NCBI GenBank assembly: GCA_030272585.1
Contig: BSYQ01000008.1
Location: 2,790,001 to 2,854,000, forward strand
Source of the DNA: Bryopsis sp. KO-2023
Taxonomy: Eukaryota; Chlorophyta; Ulvophyceae; Bryopsidales; Bryopsidaceae
Direction: 5' to 3'
DNA: 64,000 nucleotides
Each line of letters begins with the position of its first letter. Position 1 is the stretch's first letter. Positions 1 through 12,190 of the stretch are shown one piece after another. Both the position numbers and the translations under genes were made by a program. A model generated the notes under the pieces. It did not search any database, was not told the origin of the DNA, and saw only the letters and a program-made list of their open reading frames with translations.

Positions 1-47
1 ATTAAATGTTATGAGACCGACGCGCTAACCAACTGCGCCACCGAGGC
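1..47 (-). tRNA. tRNA-Met(CAT): tRNA-Met (CAT), 5' half only, cut by the window edge
   Basis: This is the exact reverse complement of the 5' half of the tRNA at 13920-14009: acceptor 5' strand, D-arm, anticodon arm with CAT, and part of the intron. The gene runs off the left edge, so its 3' half cannot be seen. It shows that the left arm of the first palindrome extends beyond the window and that the tRNA lies at equivalent outer positions in both arms. Confidence 0.9.
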
Positions 48-189
48 TGTACGATAATATTGCAGAATTTAGGTACATATCGTCCCTTATCGCGAATATT
101 GTTTTGGTTTTTCGCATGAGTTGGTCGATTTGTGTGCGAGTGGCACGGAGAAAAAAAAAGAAAGTAAAAACCACCGGCATTAGCGATGT

Positions 190-390
190 CAATGAGGTAG
201 TTAGCTACCCCATTGACGATCGAAATGCCGAAACTCCCATGGTGGGTGAATCCTGATCGGTTGACGAGACCCCCCCGGGATCAACCGGGGGACGACCTTG
301 GTTGCACCATCGTTGCCATCATGGGTGCCAAGTGTCGTGCCAGAGTGGGGGCCACCCACTCTGGCGGATCAACGTCATGATCGAAAATAT
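190..390 (-). other. Cluster of stem-loops (left copy)
   Basis: This is the mirror copy of the structured stretch at 13590-13800. It contains an 11-bp perfect stem at about 340-367 (GCCAGAGTGGG with its complement), a CCCCGG/CCGGGG stem near 270-290, and a long stem around 180-234 pairing GTCAATG and GGTAG with their complements. It starts about 130 bp beyond the tRNA-Met 5' end. A non-coding RNA or only a DNA structure is possible; no known RNA family was recognised. Confidence 0.4.
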
Positions 391-2071
391 GTTGACCCGA
401 TTAGTGCCCGGTTAGTTGATTTTTAATTTCTCTCTCCTTTACATTTCAGTTTTCGTCGAGCGCGTTTTTTTCCCTCATGATGTGACTTAGAAACTCATCC
501 TTTTTTTTGTTATGTACATACAGCGGTGCGCACGCCCTGGACGCACGGGAGTCAGCCACGGCCAAGACGCGGAAACTGCCGAAGGTGTGGCCCAAATTCG
601 CCTGAGTTCGAAATATTCCGAGCACCCAAAGGAAAAGAATTGTTTTGGTAAGGGACGATATTTTGTTGGCGGCGCGGGAAGTTGCGGTGCAAGTTGATTC
701 ATTTTTTCCAGACGAGTTGTAAGACTTGAGTTGGATCGATTCCGGGTTTCATTGTCAAACAAGTGTCTTGAAACAATTGCCAGAAGGCCGAAACTTTGCA
801 GGCGACACGCCTTTGTCTGAGCAAAAGGCATCCACTGAGTCTCTCTTTGTGGAGACCTGAATCATTTGAATGAGCGGTGTATGACGGGGAGGGTGGGCAG
901 GATAGCTATCCTATAGCTATCCTTCTATAGAAGGTCTTTCATGCTGGCGGCGTTGGGGCTGGGACAATGGAATGATCTGGAAATATCTGGAAATCTTTAA
1001 AGATGGTTGGGGTGCTTCCTCAGTGATGAGCAAGCGATCCCAGTCGGAAACACTAAGGCGGAAATAAATAAAAATATGCAAGATTCACTGCCCGTAGAGC
1101 ACGAATGTGTTACGGAGTCTTTTTCAAGTGGCAGCTGCTTGGTAAGATATATCTTATATAGAGTCCTGCGATGTCGACCATGTTTCTTGAATTGGACGAG
1201 CGTGTGGGGCGGCTGTGGCGAGAAGGTCGGTGCACCACTTCACAGGGAAGGCCTTGGAAACTTGACGAAAAAAAAAAGATCGGAAAACAATCTGGCTCAT
1301 GAGCATATATGCTTTTGCAAGAAACACATGGCTTCTTGCAGAAAATTTTGGAAGAATGATATGACTAATCGTGTCCTAGTTGAGAAGAAACAAAACCAAC
1401 AAATTTTCTGGTTTTTAAAAACACCTCCTGATTATTCACTCAATAATTTGGCTCCTTTCGAAGAGATATAATGCAATCCGGAAATGAAAAATCCAAAATT
1501 CAGATTCTCAAGTTATAGCATCGATTACATTGGCCTAGGCCTTACAGGCCTGTTGAGTCTTTCTGGACCAGCGGCGGCCGAAGTCCCTGACGAAAATACC
1601 ACACACGATTCCACACACGCCACCACCTCCCACGCACGAAAGGAAGACAGCTCTCGCCCCGGTCAGGTCCAAATGCAAGTGCTTTCATGCCACCCACAGA
1701 CGTGGCTCAAAATAAAACAGAAAGAGGGGCCTCCACTGCTTTTCAAGTGGATTCTACCCCAGTGTTCACTTCTTCATAGAAAAGGTGAACGATGCTCGTG
1801 TACGCCCGAAATTATACGTGATCCTCTGGTTGGTGTTCCTTTTCGTGCTTGCTCGATAAACGAACGTGCTGGTACTAGTAGCAGAAGCACTGCGGCACCG
1901 ACGATCCCAAGGGGAAAATCAACAGATTGTGGTTGGGATCGAAAGAAGCCCCGCTTCGCAGCCCGTTCTTGGCGCATCTGCGCACAACACGAAAAACAAA
2001 TGCAGCTCGTCTGACGACACCAATACAAACACGGTTACCAGTGAACAACACAGCCAGCAATACGAGCCTTC
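391..2071. other. Left-arm stretch with no supported gene
   Basis: Several overlapping open frames exist on both strands here, but none has splice signals plus a start that would make a convincing gene. A GC-rich stretch at 527-604 (plus strand) follows an AG and reads about 26 codons with a basic tail before a stop, so it could be a terminal exon. A short symmetric motif built on ATAGCTATCC lies at 900-925. Everything is mirrored in the right arm. Confidence 0.5.
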
Positions 2072-3250
2072 TCACCCTGGAGCATCCCAGCAGCAAGAGT
2101 ACTCTGCCACGGTGGTGCAGACTGGGAGCTGGGAGCCGGCCGTGGTCGAGGAGGAGCCAGAATCAGCAGTGCCATCGCCGCTCGTCGTTGGCGCTGGGTC
2201 GCCCACATCATTAAGGTTGATGTTGGTGGCGGTGGAGCTTCCCTCCACGTCGACTCCGCATTCGGAGCTGGTACCCAATTCGCCTGCTCTCAACACATTC
2301 GCACGTTGCTTGTTGTCCATGGCCACACAAGAAACGAGATGAACAAGAAACGGCCGAACCTGTGCAGACTTCTGAAGTGGCAATCGCCAAGGCGTCAGCT
2401 ATGGCTGTTGTTGCCGAGAGCACAAACTCGGAGCGAAAAGCCTCTGCTGTTCCGCTGCCTTCGACGCACGCCCTGGTGCTGCCTTCCGCGGCGGCTTTCG
2501 CGAATCCCACCGCTATCGCTGTCAGGTCTCCCATACACACCGCGCCGGATTCGCCGCTAGCTGCGACCGCCACGGCTCGAGCAAATGCTTCTGCATAAGC
2601 GGTTGCAAAGGAATCTCCACGGGCTACGCTGAAACCGCATCCAAAGCCCTGACCATCACAGGAGACCTGCACGAGCAAAGCAGGGGGTCAATGCACGGAA
2701 AGGGATACACAAAAAACTGACAGTCAACTTCAGCCTGGCCGCACCAACCTTTGCCAGCGCCTCGAAATAAACAGACGCCACGGCAGTCGCGGCGGCCGTT
2801 GCTGCAGCTTGCGCCGATACGGGACTACACAGATCATTTGTCAAGATCTCCTTGACTTCGCTCTCCAGTTTTGATTCGGCGAATGCCAGAGACTGCCGAT
2901 CCACCACACACGAGACGTTTTCTGAACAAGTTGGGAACAGCATGAAACGCTCACAAGAGACGAGATATCGACAGCGAGGAGAAGAGCTCTTACATTGCAA
3001 CTCGCCCCGGCCCAGCCCTTGCACGACCCCGACTTAACCACGAGGCTCACCGAACCGAACACTTGGCAAGAAGTGGTTGAGGTCTGATAGAGGCGTCGAC
3101 CTGAATGAAAGCAAACATATCTAAGGTGGCGCATCCCAACCAGAACAGGAAAACGAGGGCCTGCGCCCACATGTGCTGCAAACCTGCCAAAGCTTGTGGC
3201 GGCGCCACGAGTGCAAGGAAGGCCAACACGATTGCAGCTTTCATCATCAT
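2072..3250 (-). CDS. Secreted Ala-rich, Cys-containing protein (left-arm copy)
   Basis: Mirror image of the gene at 8561-9739, with exons 3184-3250, 2722-2921, 2360-2666 and 2072-2283 (minus strand). All exon junctions keep frame (phases 1, 0, 1) and give 261 residues with no lesion. The start is an ATG-ATG-ATG run followed by a typical signal peptide ending in PPQALA. The body is rich in Ala with short aromatic-spaced repeats (for example FATAYAEAFARAVAVAA) and about 11 cysteines; the C-terminus is Ser/Thr-rich and ends near SCCWDAPG. I do not recognise the family. An extracellular or coat protein is plausible from the signal peptide, Ala-rich helices and cysteines, but this is inference. 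The sequence matches the right-arm gene exactly as far as I can compare. Confidence 0.75.
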
Positions 3251-4893
3251 TGTAAGGAAAGAGTCGGGACAAAGAAGTCGGTCGAGAGTGGAAAAAACGC
3301 ACGCACAGAGCACAGAGAAAACACACCAGTCGTTGCTTTGCGATCCTCGGCGAAGAGCCGGTTTTTATGCTGTGCGCAGCAAGCCAGTTACAACTTTTCC
3401 TGTCCGACGTGCATAACTTTCAACCGCAACTGTTGGAATGTCGAAAAAGCTTCGGAGCAATACGTTCTTTTTTGTACTGGAACGAAACATACAACGACAT
3501 CCCAACAGTTGCGGTTTTTTTTTGGGGGGGGGGTGGGGGTGGCAATTTGTTTTTAGGGGGTAAGAAACATTTGGTTGAGGCATGGTAGATTTCCAGGGGA
3601 ATTCTCTTTTTTTTCCCTTGCTCCTTGACTTTTTGGGGGGGGGGGTAGAAAATTTCTAAGGGGCAGGCCCCCCTCTGGTTGCGCCTATGAAGCTGGATCA
3701 TTTTTACAGCAAGAACGCTCGAGTCTCCGTTCCTCGAATTCCCCCCAGCGTCCCAACTTGTATTCTTAGATCATCCAAAGGCATCTCAACCTCTCCGGTT
3801 TTTTTGATCCCTTTCTGTGGCTGTTCGTTTTTAAAAGATGCATCATCCAGAAATGGCGTCCGGTAATTTTGGATTTAGCCATATAAACACCAGTCTTCTT
3901 TACTCTCTCTCTAAGTGTGATTCGTCTTCGAAGAAAATATAAATAGAGATATTCCCCATCAGTGGCGCTACCTCAAGAGTGGCCAGTATTTTGCAACGGC
4001 CGTTGAAACGTCTCAGTCTCACCTGAAAGTTTCCCTCGACTGTTTCTGAACACTGTGTTGCAGAAGAACGACGTTAGGCAAAGAGCAACGCAGTGCCGTA
4101 TCAAAACAGGGTCGGTGCCTTTTGTCCAAAACGATTTTGGTTGGCCCCTTCAGGACTGTAGGAAACTTGGGTGACACGATGCTGGGTGCTTCGACAACAT
4201 CAGAAGCTCACGACTGCTAGAAAATGATTGCGATCAAAAGCCGAGGTGTTGTTTGCTGATATTCTGTTCAAATTCAAACAAACAGTAGGCATCTTATTGA
4301 CACATCAAGTTGCCTTCCTCTGGACTGGTGCTGAGGAAGAATATCATATAGCTTTTGGCTTCTATTTTGTTTTCAATGTATAATCTTCGGCAATATCTTT
4401 CAGCTTACTAGATTTGTTCTTTAGAACGGTGGGATTTTCTTTGTCCAGGGAGCTTTCTTTTGGGTGGGTTTTCTTTTTGTTGTTATTACCTTGTATTACT
4501 CTGGCATTATGGGGGGTGATGGCCTCTTTTTGCAAAAAGAGGCAATTGCTGTAATTGATTGCTTGAGGAAGAATATCAAATATGTCTAGGTGCCACTACG
4601 CTTCCACATTTCCTGCCTTAACGAAGCTTACAAACAAAACTCCTGGTCCCTCAACTCAAAGCACTTTTTGAGCATCCACTGCTTGGCGGACAGTGGAAAA
4701 AAAAAAAAAACTTTGAAACCACACCAAATATCTGCCCATGGGGATCGCCCTCAACCTGTGACAGGTGTTGTGATCAACACAAAGCAACATTCTGTACGTG
4801 CAGAATTTTAAAGAATAAAGTCACTTGAAATGGTCGAAAAGTAAGCAAACATACTCTCGACTGCTTTGGTAGGCCTACGAGAGGTCAAAAATG
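3251..4893. other. Inner left arm, non-coding, homopolymer-rich
   Basis: This holds the upstream region of the secreted-protein gene (a CATAAAAACC TATA-like box on the minus strand near 3363), a T-run running into a G-run at 3515-3541, a second G-run near 3637, and otherwise unremarkable AT-rich DNA. The innermost part (4540-4890) is where the two arms begin to differ. Confidence 0.6.
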
Positions 4894-6921
4894 CAAGGAC
4901 TTCTTTTTTTTATTTTTTAACTCAACAAATTTGTTGAGATCTTGTTGTTGGTCAGATTTCAATTCTTATTGTCCACCATCTGCAGCTCTCCTGTTTCGTT
5001 TTACTTCTTTGCCATATGATGTTTCTTTTGCTTTTTTAATTCTTCATTGAAAACTTCGGAACTGGAAGTAAGACTGTTGATATATACGTAAGTTGATTTC
5101 CTGTTAACAGGAAATGATCTCGTGGATTTTGAGTCCGACTTGTAGAGTTTCTTCGTTGGCTGTAACACTCTTTTGGACCTCCTCTTCGCATGTTAACATA
5201 CTGGGGGCCCCCAGTATTTTTGAGTTCGGAATTCTTTACCCACAGTGTGTCTTTTCTCTTGTTTTCTCTTTTTTTTTTCAAAAATGTAATTGATTCTCTT
5301 GTCCAGAAAATGGAGAATCTTATCAGATCTCCAGGAAGCAAAGACTGATCAGCTTTTCTTCTTTTCAAATATGAAAAAAGCTGATCAGTATTTTTTTGTT
5401 GTCAAATATGAAACCATCGCACATGCACTATCATATAATTACAAGCATTGTGTGGGTGTAAAAACAGAAATGGACGACCATTCGTGGTAGTCGAGGGTCC
5501 TCGAATCCCCGGATGCAGACAAAAACAAACCAGCTTTCTTTGCACTGATATGTTCCACTTAAAAAGAGCAGCACGTCTGATAAGCTCCGATTGCAGGTTA
5601 AAAGAAAGTATTTTATGAGATTGATTCGAGGTGGTTGTCACCATCCTGATTTTGGCGAAGCGTGCAGTACCAGCTGATGAATTAACAGGAGGTTAAATCA
5701 AACTAACCCCATATCCAGACATGTACCTTTTGAGGATCACATGCCTTCCTTTCGAATTTTTGTAGTGAAACACTTTGTTAGTATTTGCCCCAACCAAGTG
5801 ACAGCTACCTTATAATCATCTACCAAACTGGGAAGTATCGTATGAATGCATCCATTCGAGACACCGTTATTTGTGGGGATTTTCTTTTTACAATGGATGA
5901 ATATTGTCGTCTCCCCCCCACAAACACAACCAGCTGGGAAAACCCAATGGGAAAAAACCCAGCTGATTAACTGGAGCCAACCTACTTTCGCAGCTTGGTT
6001 AAAAACCACGCCACTCCAGCCCCATGTCGCCAATCGTTTTTTCTTTCCCTTCTTCGATTTCCTTTTCTTGAGTGGCCTTTTTGCCAAGTCCACTTCATCT
6101 TCAGTGGCAACAGCACAAGTGACGTGGTCTCCGATCGACACGATGCTGTTCGATCACGATATGCCTTGGCCGTTTTCATCCTCTTTGGCTTCGTGCACTT
6201 GGTTATCGCTCCAATCAGGAACTCCCACATAATCGTTTTCACGAAGGTGCTCCAAGAACATCTTCACCAGAGCATGGTCTGGGCAAAGGTTCGGGTCGTC
6301 AGCAACTCCTTCGGCCAATGAAGCAACGCTAGGGGTCCTTTGACAAGCCACCACACAAATACATGTATATCTATTCAATCACCAACAGAGACATATATCA
6401 CCAACATATTCACGGGAAGTGCAATGGAAAAGACATGTGTGGAAATGGGGACTTTATAGCCACTACTTATTGGGAAGACATTGTTGTAATAGACAAACAA
6501 ACATCAAATTAATAGACAGACAGAAGAAATGTCTGTTGTAATAGATAGAACTGATCAGTGAACACTCCTATGTGTGAATTAGGGACCTGGCAAACGCCAC
6601 CTTCTCGAAAACATAACAACAGAACGAACAAATATCGAATTACAGTGTGAAAGAGAAGCCCAACATAAAATAGCACAAACGTGGCTGGGTAGACTTACCT
6701 CGGTAACGAAAACGTGGTCACAAACTCATCATCATGATCTCTCGCATCCCGATCGTCGCTGTGGTCGTCACCTTCCACAAACTCGTATTCCGGTACGGAT
6801 GAGGGAACCACCAGTACGTCATAGCACCAACGTCCGAGCAAAGGCTGGTCCCGTAGAACACAATCCTTGCACAGGGTGACGACGGCGCTTCCAAACGAGT
6901 TTCCCCTCTCGCCAATCGTTT
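4894..6921. other. Spacer of palindrome 1
   Basis: This is single-copy DNA between the arms. Its right half carries the 3' part of a broken gene (6154-6920, minus strand). The left half, 4894-5700, is AT-rich and I see no gene in it. A direct repeat containing AAAAAGCTGATCAG occurs near 5345-5390. Confidence 0.6.
6154..6920 (-). pseudogene. 3' exons of an unidentified acidic-protein gene, truncated at the palindrome junction
   Basis: Two exons are supported. The upstream one ends at 6699 with a GTAAGT donor and encodes a stretch containing LCKDCVLRDQPLLGRWCYD followed by an Asp/Glu/His-rich segment. The second, 6154-6337, begins after an AG and joins in phase, reading through PDHALVKMFLEHLRENDYVG to a TGA at 6154-6156. 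The same frame then stays open beyond the TGA and encodes a coding-like acidic stretch and a basic cluster (KRPLKKRKSKKGKKKR) near 6045-6100, so the TGA looks like a CGA-to-TGA nonsense change. The 5' part of the gene stops at the arm boundary near 6920. I do not recognise the family; the basic cluster could be a nuclear localisation signal. A short functional gene ending at the TGA is the alternative. Confidence 0.45.
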
Positions 6922-8560
6922 TTGACCTCTCGTCGACCGGCCTACCAAAGCAGTCGAGAGTATGTTTGCTTACTTTTCGACCATTTCAAGTGACTTTATT
7001 CTTTAAAATTCTGCACGTACAGAATGTTGCTTTGTGTCGATCACAACACCTGTCACAGGTTGAGGGCGATCCCCATGGGCAGATATTTGGTGTGGTTTCA
7101 AAGTTGTTTTTTTTTCACTGTCCGCCAAGCAGTGGATGCTCAAAAAGTGCTTTGAGTTGAGGGACCAGGAGTTTTGATTATAAGCTTCGCTAAGGCAGGA
7201 AATGTGGAAGCGTAGTGGCACCTAGACATATTTGATATTCTTCCTCAAGCAATCAATTACAGCGATTTCCTCTTTTTGCAAAAAGAGGCCATCACCCCCC
7301 ATAATGCCAGAGTAATACAAGGTAATAACAACAAAAAGAAAACCCACCCAAAAGAAAGCTCCCTGGACAAAGAAAATCCCACCGTTCTAAAGAACAAATC
7401 TAGTAAGCTGAAAGATATTGCCGAAGATTATACATTGAAAACAAAATAGAAGCCAAAAGCTATATGATATTCTTCCTCAGCACCAGTCCAGAGGAAGGCA
7501 ACTTGATGTGTCAATAAGATGCCTACTGTTTGTTTGAATTTGAACAGAATATCAGCAAACAACACCTCGGCTTTTGATCGCAATCATTTTCTAGCAGTCG
7601 TGAGCTTCTGATGTTGTCGAAGCACCCAGCATCGTGTCACCCAAGTTTCCTACAGTCCTGAAGGGGCCAACCAAAATCGTTTTGGACAAAAGGCACCGAC
7701 CCTGTTTTGATACGGCACTGCGTTGCTCTTTGCCTAACGTCGTTCTTCTGCAACACAGTGTTCAGAAACAGTCGAGGGAAACTTTCAGGTGAGACTGAGA
7801 CGTTTCAACGGCCGTTGCAAAATACTGGCCACTCTTGAGGTAGCGCCACTGATGGGGAATATCTCTATTTATATTTTCTTCGAAGACGAATCACACTTAG
7901 AGAGAGAGTAAAGAAGACTGGTGTTTATATGGCTAAATCCAAAATTACCGGACGCCATTTCTGGATGATGCATCTTTTAAAAACGAACAGCCACAGAAAG
8001 GGATCAAAAAAACCGGAGAGGTTGAGATGCCTTTGGATGATCTAAGAATACAAGTTGGGACGCTGGGGGGAATTCGAGGAACGGAGACTCGAGCGTTCTT
8101 GCTGTAAAAATGATCCAGCTTCATAGGCGCAACCAGAGGGGGGCCTGCCCCTTAGAAATTTTCTACCCCCCCCCCCAAAAAGTCAAGGAGCAAGGGAAAA
8201 AAAAGAGAATTCCCCTGGAAATCTACCATGCCTCAACCAAATGTTTCTTACCCCCTAAAAACAAATTGCCACCCCCACCCCCCCCCCAAAAAAAAACCGC
8301 AACTGTTGGGATGTCGTTGTATGTTTCGTTCCAGTACAAAAAAGAACGTATTGCTCCGAAGCTTTTTCGACATTCCAACAGTTGCGGTTGAAAGTTATGC
8401 ACGTCGGACAGGAAAAGTTGTAACTGGCTTGCTGCGCACAGCATAAAAACCGGCTCTTCGCCGAGGATCGCAAAGCAACGACTGGTGTGTTTTCTCTGTG
8501 CTCTGTGCGTGCGTTTTTTCCACTCTCGACCGACTTCTTTGTCCCGACTCTTTCCTTACA

Positions 8561-9739
8561 ATGATGATGAAAGCTGCAATCGTGTTGGCCTTCCTTGCAC
8601 TCGTGGCGCCGCCACAAGCTTTGGCAGGTTTGCAGCACATGTGGGCGCAGGCCCTCGTTTTCCTGTTCTGGTTGGGATGCGCCACCTTAGATATGTTTGC
8701 TTTCATTCAGGTCGACGCCTCTATCAGACCTCAACCACTTCTTGCCAAGTGTTCGGTTCGGTGAGCCTCGTGGTTAAGTCGGGGTCGTGCAAGGGCTGGG
8801 CCGGGGCGAGTTGCAATGTAAGAGCTCTTCTCCTCGCTGTCGATATCTCGTCTCTTGTGAGCGTTTCATGCTGTTCCCAACTTGTTCAGAAAACGTCTCG
8901 TGTGTGGTGGATCGGCAGTCTCTGGCATTCGCCGAATCAAAACTGGAGAGCGAAGTCAAGGAGATCTTGACAAATGATCTGTGTAGTCCCGTATCGGCGC
9001 AAGCTGCAGCAACGGCCGCCGCGACTGCCGTGGCGTCTGTTTATTTCGAGGCGCTGGCAAAGGTTGGTGCGGCCAGGCTGAAGTTGACTGTCAGTTTTTT
9101 GTGTATCCCTTTCCGTGCATTGACCCCCTGCTTTGCTCGTGCAGGTCTCCTGTGATGGTCAGGGCTTTGGATGCGGTTTCAGCGTAGCCCGTGGAGATTC
9201 CTTTGCAACCGCTTATGCAGAAGCATTTGCTCGAGCCGTGGCGGTCGCAGCTAGCGGCGAATCCGGCGCGGTGTGTATGGGAGACCTGACAGCGATAGCG
9301 GTGGGATTCGCGAAAGCCGCCGCGGAAGGCAGCACCAGGGCGTGCGTCGAAGGCAGCGGAACAGCAGAGGCTTTTCGCTCCGAGTTTGTGCTCTCGGCAA
9401 CAACAGCCATAGCTGACGCCTTGGCGATTGCCACTTCAGAAGTCTGCACAGGTTCGGCCGTTTCTTGTTCATCTCGTTTCTTGTGTGGCCATGGACAACA
9501 AGCAACGTGCGAATGTGTTGAGAGCAGGCGAATTGGGTACCAGCTCCGAATGCGGAGTCGACGTGGAGGGAAGCTCCACCGCCACCAACATCAACCTTAA
9601 TGATGTGGGCGACCCAGCGCCAACGACGAGCGGCGATGGCACTGCTGATTCTGGCTCCTCCTCGACCACGGCCGGCTCCCAGCTCCCAGTCTGCACCACC
9701 GTGGCAGAGTACTCTTGCTGCTGGGATGCTCCAGGGTGA
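8561..9739 (+). CDS. Secreted Ala-rich, Cys-containing protein (right-arm copy)
   Basis: Four exons: 8561-8627, 8890-9089, 9145-9451 and 9528-9739 (stop included). Their lengths sum to 786 bp, 261 codons plus stop, with phases 1, 0 and 1. Exon 1 is almost exactly the signal peptide (MMMKAAIVLAF through PPQALA). Exon 2 carries VSCVVDRQ and a run of Ala-rich residues; exon 3 has VSCDGQGFGCGFS and repeated Ala/Phe/Ala segments with regularly placed cysteines; exon 4 is Ser/Thr/Gly-rich and ends with a double cysteine. About 11 cysteines in the mature chain suggest disulfide bonding outside the cell. A TATA-like CATAAAAACC lies about 115 bp upstream. Family unknown to me. The intact duplicate at 2072-3250 faces this gene across the spacer, so the two are divergent from the palindrome centre. 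Confidence 0.78.
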
Positions 9740-11307
9740 GAAGGCTCGTATTGCTGGCTGTGTTGTTCACTGGTAACCGTGTTTGTATTGGTGTCGTCAG
9801 ACGAGCTGCATTTGTTTTTCGTGTTGTGCGCAGATGCGCCAAGAACGGGCTGCGAAGCGGGGCTTCTTTCGATCCCAACCACAATCTGTTGATTTTCCCC
9901 TTGGGATCGTCGGTGCCGCAGTGCTTCTGCTACTAGTACCAGCACGTTCGTTTATCGAGCAAGCACGAAAAGGAACACCAACCAGAGGATCACGTATAAT
10001 TTCGGGCGTACACGAGCATCGTTCACCTTTTCTATGAAGAAGTGAACACTGGGGTAGAATCCACTTGAAAAGCAGTGGAGGCCCCTCTTTCTGTTTTATT
10101 TTGAGCCACGTCTGTGGGTGGCATGAAAGCACTTGCATTTGGACCTGACCGGGGCGAGAGCTGTCTTCCTTTCGTGCGTGGGAGGTGGTGGCGTGTGTGG
10201 AATCGTGTGTGGTATTTTCGTCAGGGACTTCGGCCGCCGCTGGTCCAGAAAGACTCAACAGGCCTGTAAGGCCTAGGCCAATGTAATCGATGCTATAACT
10301 TGAGAATCTGAATTTTGGATTTTTCATTTCCGGATTGCATTATATCTCTTCGAAAGGAGCCAAATTATTGAGTGAATAATCAGGAGGTGTTTTTAAAAAC
10401 CAGAAAATTTGTTGGTTTTGTTTCTTCTCAACTAGGACACGATTAGTCATATCATTCTTCCAAAATTTTCTGCAAGAAGCCATGTGTTTCTTGCAAAAGC
10501 ATATATGCTCATGAGCCAGATTGTTTTCCGATCTTTTTTTTTTCGTCAAGTTTCCAAGGCCTTCCCTGTGAAGTGGTGCACCGACCTTCTCGCCACAGCC
10601 GCCCCACACGCTCGTCCAATTCAAGAAACATGGTCGACATCGCAGGACTCTATATAAGATATATCTTACCAAGCAGCTGCCACTTGAAAAAGACTCCGTA
10701 ACACATTCGTGCTCTACGGGCAGTGAATCTTGCATATTTTTATTTATTTCCGCCTTAGTGTTTCCGACTGGGATCGCTTGCTCATCACTGAGGAAGCACC
10801 CCAACCATCTTTAAAGATTTCCAGATATTTCCAGATCATTCCATTGTCCCAGCCCCAACGCCGCCAGCATGAAAGACCTTCTATAGAAGGATAGCTATAG
10901 GATAGCTATCCTGCCCACCCTCCCCGTCATACACCGCTCATTCAAATGATTCAGGTCTCCACAAAGAGAGACTCAGTGGATGCCTTTTGCTCAGACAAAG
11001 GCGTGTCGCCTGCAAAGTTTCGGCCTTCTGGCAATTGTTTCAAGACACTTGTTTGACAATGAAACCCGGAATCGATCCAACTCAAGTCTTACAACTCGTC
11101 TGGAAAAAATGAATCAACTTGCACCGCAACTTCCCGCGCCGCCAACAAAATATCGTCCCTTACCAAAACAATTCTTTTCCTTTGGGTGCTCGGAATATTT
11201 CGAACTCAGGCGAATTTGGGCCACACCTTCGGCAGTTTCCGCGTCTTGGCCGTGGCTGACTCCCGTGCGTCCAGGGCGTGCGCACCGCTGTATGTACATA
11301 ACAAAAA
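9740..11307. other. Right-arm stretch with no supported gene
   Basis: Mirror of 504-2071. Open frames overlap on both strands without splice or start support. I see no RNA gene here. Confidence 0.5.
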
Positions 11308-12072
11308 CGAGGGGAAGCCGCCCAGGGGCGTCGAGCCTTTAGGCAACATGTAATCATTGATTGATTGATAGGCTGAAAAATGATGAGATGATAATGGCAA
11401 ACGCTAATGATTGTGCGAGAGGAGGAGTGGGCAAAACTGTATTCTTTTCTGGACCATTACAAGGCCACAATGTTTTGCACTCCACAGGGTGGTGCTGTTC
11501 TCCGAGATGCCACGGACATTCTACTCATGAAACCAACATTACAACATGGAGTAATGGTCTGCGTCTGCATGTCAACAAATCCAAACCTGCACTCCGTGCC
11601 TGTCAGGCCGGCCCACCAATCATGACCAGAATCCCCAAATCAACAAGAACATCAAGGGTGAATTCCTTTGTGAGTGTTCCCTCAAGACCAAATAAAATTT
11701 TTTGCACTCATCTGTCTGTAAACACTTGTGATCTTTACTATTTAGATCGAAACAAATCAGTCCTTTCTATTCTATTCTTTGCGCTCCATTGTGAATACTT
11801 TTTGGAGGAGCTGGAATTCTACAGGATCTTGCACCTGCTCAAAACCACGGATCAAAATTTCAGAGCAATGCTACACCTAGGTGAAAGAAAGAGGTCGACC
11901 TGAACTTAGTTTTTTGATTGACCGTTCAACCGGAGAATGAGCATTTGCTGGGCAAGAAGTGGCCGACAGTGCCGTCTGGATCACACTTTTTTTGTAAGGA
12001 GAACTGCTCGTTGATATCTGACTCAAAATCACTTATTCTCATTTTAAACAAAACATCCTAACAATATCCCCC

Positions 12073-12190
12073 TGTTGAATTCACGTTTTTACAGTAAAAA
12101 GTACGACCCTTCAAATAGCACAGCCCAGAGTTCTAACTGTAAAAACTACCCAACTGAATTAGCCCTTTCTACACCAGAAAAGAGGAACAA
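12073..12190 (+). repeat. Dispersed repeat family, copy 1
   Basis: Starts near TTGAATTCACGTTTTTACAG and contains AGTAAAAAGTACGACCC, a CCAGAG..TTCTAACTGT block and CTACCCAACTGAATTA. The same ordered blocks occur at 19231-19372 and 19753-19890, with small deletions. Length and lack of an open frame suggest a short interspersed or non-autonomous element. Confidence 0.7.

Larger units (their letters stand above)
1..4893. repeat. Left arm of palindrome 1
   Basis: This arm is the reverse complement of 6922-13967. Positions 1 to about 500 pair at coordinate sum 13967, and 509 to about 4500 at sum 11811; the difference is the 2.16 kb present only in the right arm. Positions 500-4500 look identical by eye. 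Mismatches and indels appear only in the inner 350 bp or so (4540-4890). Homology ends in the run GAGAGGTCAAAAA near 4893. The arm holds half a tRNA-Met, a stem-loop cluster, one secreted-protein gene and long non-coding stretches. Confidence 0.95.

Noticed and set aside
195-210. TGAGGTAGTTAG resembling the let-7 microRNA seed
   Set aside because: It is one strand of a simple inverted repeat, and the rest of the microRNA does not match.
1007-2342. Several overlapping frames over 150 codons in the palindrome 1 arms
   Set aside because: They overlap on both strands, several are antisense to the supported secreted-protein exons, and none has splice or start support.
11361-11903. 180-codon open frame in the segment unique to the right arm
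   Set aside because: It has no splice context, no domain-like composition and many rare-looking runs. It covers part of an imperfect direct repeat, so it is probably fortuitous.
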